Below are positions 60,935 through 64,000 of a stretch of DNA of 64,000 nt, one piece after another. The first letter of the stretch is position 1. Each line of letters begins with the position of its first letter. The DNA comes from Nitrososphaerota archaeon (lineage in GTDB: Archaea > Thermoproteota > Nitrososphaeria > Conexivisphaerales > UBA164). Under the pieces are notes generated by a model. The model was not told where the DNA came from. It did no database searches and saw only the letters and a list, made by a program, of their open reading frames with translations. The stretch covers positions 1 to 64,000 of the forward strand of contig JAMCTX010000010.1 in assembly GCA_023381255.1 (NCBI GenBank), read 5' to 3'. The position numbers were made by a program, and so were the translations under genes.

Positions 60935-62187
60935 ATTCTGACGCTCCTCCCTTTGCTTGTTTCAAGACCAAATATGTACCAGAGCACGCTTGCCACAAAA
61001 CCAACGCTGAATATCCCCATGCCAACCCACATATAATCTATGATCGGGAGGTTAACAACGAGGAAGAGGACTGGAATTGACCCTCCAAGCGAAATCACCC
61101 TCACCAAAGCAGTATACAAGCCCCTCCTCCTTGTAGGCCATATTTCAGATTTAAGGGTGTCTTCCGCTAAAAAGAATATATTAATTAATACTGAAACTGC
61201 TATAAAGAGAATCCAGAAGATAAGCCTGTTGACAAGCCATAACCCCAGAGTTGGTATAAACAGGTAGGCAACTACAAGCACTGATATGGATGAGATAACA
61301 AGCATGGCTTTCCTCGATATCCTATCAGCCACGAGCCCTATAAAGCCAGCCACAAATGCGACAACGCCAAATATAAATATAAGCCAATCAGTAAGGGAAG
61401 GGAAAAAGTACGGCCCCAAGGTAAGCACTATCAGGCTGAAGCCCGCAGTATACGCCCACCCCAGAGCCCCCCCTATAAGAGTCCTGAACCACAGAGACGG
61501 AACCTTTGAGGGTTTGCTGAGGTCATCTTCCTGCGCTTTTGCACTGTAAAACTTTTCTAGCTCCTTAGCACCGTGTCCGCCCTTCCCCCTTGATTCAAGC
61601 CACATAACAGATTCCGGAACCCTGAGCCTTATGATGAACATTACAAGTATTGAGAGCAGCAAAGTTACACCAAGCACTGCTCTCTGATCAAATATTGAAG
61701 ATATTGCTAATAGAGCAAGAATTGCAGCGATAGAGCCCCCTATGTTGGTGAAATTTAATTCAAGAAACAGGGCCGAAGCCCTTTGCTTTTTTGGAAATAG
61801 CTCGTGAGTGGCCGCTAGTATGGTATTGTATTCGCCTCCTGAAGCAAAAAGCAAAAGGCCTATGGAAACCAGCAGAAGGATATAATTGTAAGCTAAGATC
61901 AGCCCAATAGCGCCTATCGCGTAAAGCCCCAGCGTTATAAACAGCGTATTTCTTCTTCCTATGGAATCTGATAGTGGGCCTGCAACCATTCCACCCAACA
62001 ACAGCCACAGGGGAGACCATATTGCAAGAACTGCAACCAGGACCTTGGGCACAATAACCCATCCTGTCGCAATATATGAAAGGGAATATATGTAGGCTTC
62101 AACAGTGGTTCCTATGCTAAATGATAGGAAAAGCAGCCAATGAACGCCCTTCCATTTCGTTTCTTCAACAGCCTTGGCCAGGCTCAT
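60925..62187 (-). CDS. MFS transporter of the kinase/glycohydrolase operon
   Basis: A 420-aa, 12-helix carrier of the sugar-porter-like type: helix 2-3 loop GPLSDSIGRRNTLFI, RLRVPESVMWLESRGK after helix 6, and GLVADRISRKAMLV in the second half. It is first in the operon, with 10 nt overlap to the glycohydrolase gene and a TATA box (62205-62220) 26 nt before ATG 62187. It probably imports the substrate used by the two downstream enzymes. Confidence 0.88.
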   Translation of the reverse strand: MSLAKAVEETKWKGVHWLLFLSFSIGTTVEAYIYSLSYIATGWVIVPKVLVAVLAIWSPLWLLLGGMVAGPLSDSIGRRNTLFITLGLYAIGAIGLILAYNYILLLVSIGLLLFASGGEYNTILAATHELFPKKQRASALFLELNFTNIGGSIAAILALLAISSIFDQRAVLGVTLLLSILVMFIIRLRVPESVMWLESRGKGGHGAKELEKFYSAKAQEDDLSKPSKVPSLWFRTLIGGALGWAYTAGFSLIVLTLGPYFFPSLTDWLIFIFGVVAFVAGFIGLVADRISRKAMLVISSISVLVVAYLFIPTLGLWLVNRLIFWILFIAVSVLINIFFLAEDTLKSEIWPTRRRGLYTALVRVISLGGSIPVLFLVVNLPIIDYMWVGMGIFSVGFVASVLWYIFGLETSKGRSVRIWD

Positions 62188-62204
62188 TTGAAAATAACGT
62201 AATA

Positions 62205-62220
62205 TTGAATTAAAATACTT
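62205..62220 (-). promoter_or_regulatory. Promoter of the MFS/glycohydrolase/PfkB operon
   Basis: Minus-strand AAGTATTTTAATTCAA is centred about 26 nt before ATG 62187, giving a leaderless mRNA. Confidence 0.5.
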
Positions 62221-62561
62221 TCTGGTTGTTGATTTTTACAGAACAACAAAATCATGTTTTATAAACATGCAACCCTGACGTATTTTTCAATAATAATTTG
62301 CCAAAAATTGAAAAAACATTTGCCTGCTGGGTGATGCCTTAACAAATATGCTCGATTAATAGTATTATAAATTATAAAGTTTTTCATTATTAGATAAAAA
62401 TATTTTATTAAATTTTACTAAAATACAAATAATTTTTAATAAAATTTGGCTTTAAATTCACAGACATATTATTTTCGGTATCACCTGCTGTTTGGTTCGC
62501 ATCATTTTAATATCGCCAAATTATTTATTATTATTGATGGCCGAATTCAATTACAATTATA
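62221..62561. other. AT-rich intergenic spacer
   Basis: Beyond the MFS promoter this stretch holds no ORF that I can support. It is very AT-rich (many TTTAAT/ATTTTT runs near 62390-62460). I see no RNA gene, array or clear repeat. The last four bases, TATA at 62558-62561, repeat on the far side of the insertion sequence and mark its target. Confidence 0.6.
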
Positions 62562-62576
62562 GGGAACTCCTAAAAA
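62562..62576 (+). repeat. Left terminal inverted repeat of the IS5-like element
   Basis: GGGAACTCCTAAAAA; pairs with 63933-63947 with two mismatches. Confidence 0.8.
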
Positions 62577-62662
62577 CTAAGTGCCATGAAACAAAAATTA
62601 GCTAAGATATTTTTACCAATATATGAACAATATTTGATGTCATCATTAATGTTTCAGTATGA

Positions 62663-63811
62663 ATGACATATGGCATGGATGATAGTGAACATTATGAAAC
62701 ACTTTACAGGAGCGAATTCCATCATAAAGATAAGCTTGATGAGATAAAGAAAATGGTAAAGTGGGACCGCTTCAGGCCCATACTTAACAGCCTTTTCAAG
62801 GGAACTGAAGCCGGGGGCGCCATGTCGATGTAGTTGTTATGGCCAAGATGCTGGTTTTGCAGGCCTGGTACAGCCTGTCGGATGAGCAGCTTGAAATACA
62901 GTGCAGGGACAGGCTCACCTTCCAGAACTTCCTTGGGTATCCTGAAAGCGTTCCGGATGCAATGACAGTGTGGCTCTTCAGGGACAGGATGGCCTCAACC
63001 GGGATGGACAAAGCGTTCTGGGGGAAGAGTTCAGCTCCCAGCTCAGCAAACTTGGCCTTAACGTAAAGGAGGGCAAGACAATGCTGTTTTCATAATGCAC
63101 GAAGGAAAGGAGGTTGAGGTTAACAAGGATAAAGCCCACCTTCAGGACTCAACGATGCTTGAATCCGAGCCAGGGGCGCAAACGGTTGGGGGCATAATAA
63201 GGAGAAAGGAGAACGAAGCCGAGAAAGAAGCAAAAAGGGAAGACAAGAAGGATGAAGACAAAGCACGTGAGGACAAGGATAAAGCGCACGAAGGAACAAT
63301 TATATCATTATCCTATGGTGAGCTTAAAAAAGCAAAGGAGAGGGGCGAAGATGCGAAAACCAGCAGGTCGAGGGATGGGACCTGGGCAGTCAAGAACGGG
63401 AAGAGCTATTTTGGATTCAAGCTTCACACCAAGGTTGAGGCAAGGACAGGATTGATAGAGGACTATGATGTCACGGCTGCATCACTGCACGACAACCAGG
63501 TTGACCTGAGCAGGCCCGGGGAACCAATGGTCAGGGACAAGGCGTACAGCTTTGTTTCAGCAAAGGGAATAGCGGTCAACATGATAAGAGCCTCCAGAGG
63601 TAATCCCCTTATGGCAGAGGACAAAGAGGCTAACAGGATCCTTTCAGGCATAAGGGTTCACGTGGAGCACCCATATGCGGTGATGAGAAGGATATCCAAG
63701 TTCACCATAATGCACCCCACGACAATACCGCGCGTGAAGATCAAGGCCATGTTCATGTGTGTAAGCTTTAACCTGATGAGGGCAGCGTTCCTGACTAAGC
63801 CGGTTAACTAG
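62663..63811 (+). pseudogene. IS5-family transposase, broken by three frameshifts
   Basis: The full transposase (about 383 aa) can be rebuilt from three frames. N-terminal part from ATG 62663: WDRFRPILNSLF. Second frame from about 62817: MLVLQAWYSLSDEQLEIQ and TVWLFRDRM. Third frame: EEFSSQLSKLGLNVKEG. Fourth frame from about 63070: LQDSTMLESEPG, GTWAVKNGKSYFGFKLHTK, VRDKAYS and HVEHPYAVMRR, which give the D-D-E acids. Each shift is explained by loss of one G in a G run (62813-62817, 63020-63024 and 63073-63075). A charged Lys/Glu insert of about 50 residues lies before the last domain. It is not expected to yield active enzyme as sequenced. Confidence 0.82.
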
Positions 63812-63932
63812 CGTAAGCTATGGACGATTTTTACGGTGAAAAAAACAATAAAACAAAAACCACTGACGGCGATGGAGGAGAAATGGAAATGGGGATATCC
63901 ACTATCCTGCACAATCCCCTGACCCTAAATAA

Positions 63933-63947
63933 TTTTTAGAAGTTCTC
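63933..63947 (-). repeat. Right terminal inverted repeat of the IS5-like element
   Basis: The reverse complement reads GAGAACTTCTAAAAA. It is followed by TATA (63948-63951), matching the left flank. Confidence 0.8.
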
Positions 63948-64000
63948 TATAATCTCTGCAGTTTTAAATAAAACCGAAAATTACTATAATATCCGTAATA

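Larger units (their letters stand above)
62562..63947 (+). mobile_element. IS5-like insertion sequence (about 1386 bp)
   Basis: Bounded by 15-bp imperfect terminal inverted repeats (GGGAACTCCTAAAAA at the left, GAGAACTTCTAAAAA as the reverse complement of the right; 13 of 15 match). The four bases TATA flank both ends, a probable target-site duplication in line with the 4-bp duplication of the IS5 family. Inside is one transposase gene broken by frameshifts. About 100 nt precede and 136 nt follow the coding region. Confidence 0.82.

Noticed and set aside
62562-63947. Three transposase frameshifts as plain sequencing error
   Set aside because: Not ruled out, but housekeeping genes here read correctly through equal or longer G runs, so decay or slippage was preferred pending read data.
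1-64000. CRISPR arrays, rRNA genes or a replication origin
   Set aside because: I saw no regularly spaced repeats, no rRNA sequence, and no Orc1/Cdc6 gene or repeat cluster that would support an origin.

Overview
The window is chromosomal DNA of an archaeon, most probably a member of the Thermoplasmata (Thermoplasma/Ferroplasma/Cuniculiplasma-like). The genus cannot be fixed from sequence alone. Supporting signs are archaeal ribosomal proteins (S4e, L19e, L32e), RNase P protein Rpp29, aIF2-gamma, topoisomerase VI, a VAT/Cdc48 ATPase, aCPSF2-type beta-CASP nuclease, Tfx, DUF106 and DUF131. Gene starts are archaeal in style: genes that begin a transcript tend to have a TATA box 25-32 nt before a leaderless ATG/GTG/TTG, while genes inside operons carry Shine-Dalgarno (SD) motifs. 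I used this to move several starts.

Layout. 1-2.3 kb: unidentified ORF tail, PAC2 protein, Hsp20, cysteine-synthase-family enzyme. 2.4-7.8 kb: MFS carrier and an ABC sugar-type importer whose two permeases are fused into one protein. 7.9-10 kb: aIF2-gamma interrupted by a 150-residue mini-intein in its P-loop, divergent from a PIN-domain gene. 10-18.3 kb: UbiB-like kinase, Fap7-like kinase, Topo VI A/B, KH protein, ATPase, phosphohexomutase. 18.3-25.7 kb: glycosyltransferase, unknown 451-aa protein, lone molybdenum hydroxylase large subunit, NCS1 nucleobase transporter. 25.7-30.1 kb: tRNA-Lys, HAD phosphatase, MFS, ornithine carbamoyltransferase, SAM hydrolase, methyltransferase. 30.1-40.2 kb: a 21-gene minus-strand ribosomal/secretion operon from L22 to SecY, adenylate kinase and DUF106. 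40.2-53.1 kb: EcfT, Cys/Met PLP enzyme, an archaemetzincin without its catalytic Glu, aCPSF2, DHH phosphoesterase, drug exporter, UPF0173, HxlR, VAT, Nramp-like carrier, PPAT. 53.1-58.9 kb: decayed integrase beside tRNA-Glu, Tfx, DUF131, PfpI, then a 2.96-kb block bounded by 68-bp inverted repeats and holding an ABC exporter, a membrane-anchored winged-helix protein and a small membrane protein. 59-62.2 kb: PfkB kinase / ADP-ribosylglycohydrolase / MFS operon. 62.5-63.95 kb: a frameshifted IS5-like element with inverted repeats and a probable TATA target duplication.

The strongest leads are (i) the duplicated 68-bp element that places the same promoter-like sequence in front of both transcription units of the ABC/winged-helix block, (ii) the aIF2-gamma mini-intein, (iii) the Glu-less archaemetzincin, and (iv) a tRNA-Lys(CUU) whose universal U55 is C. 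The housekeeping clusters are conventional, apart from the break in the ribosomal operon upstream of L22.
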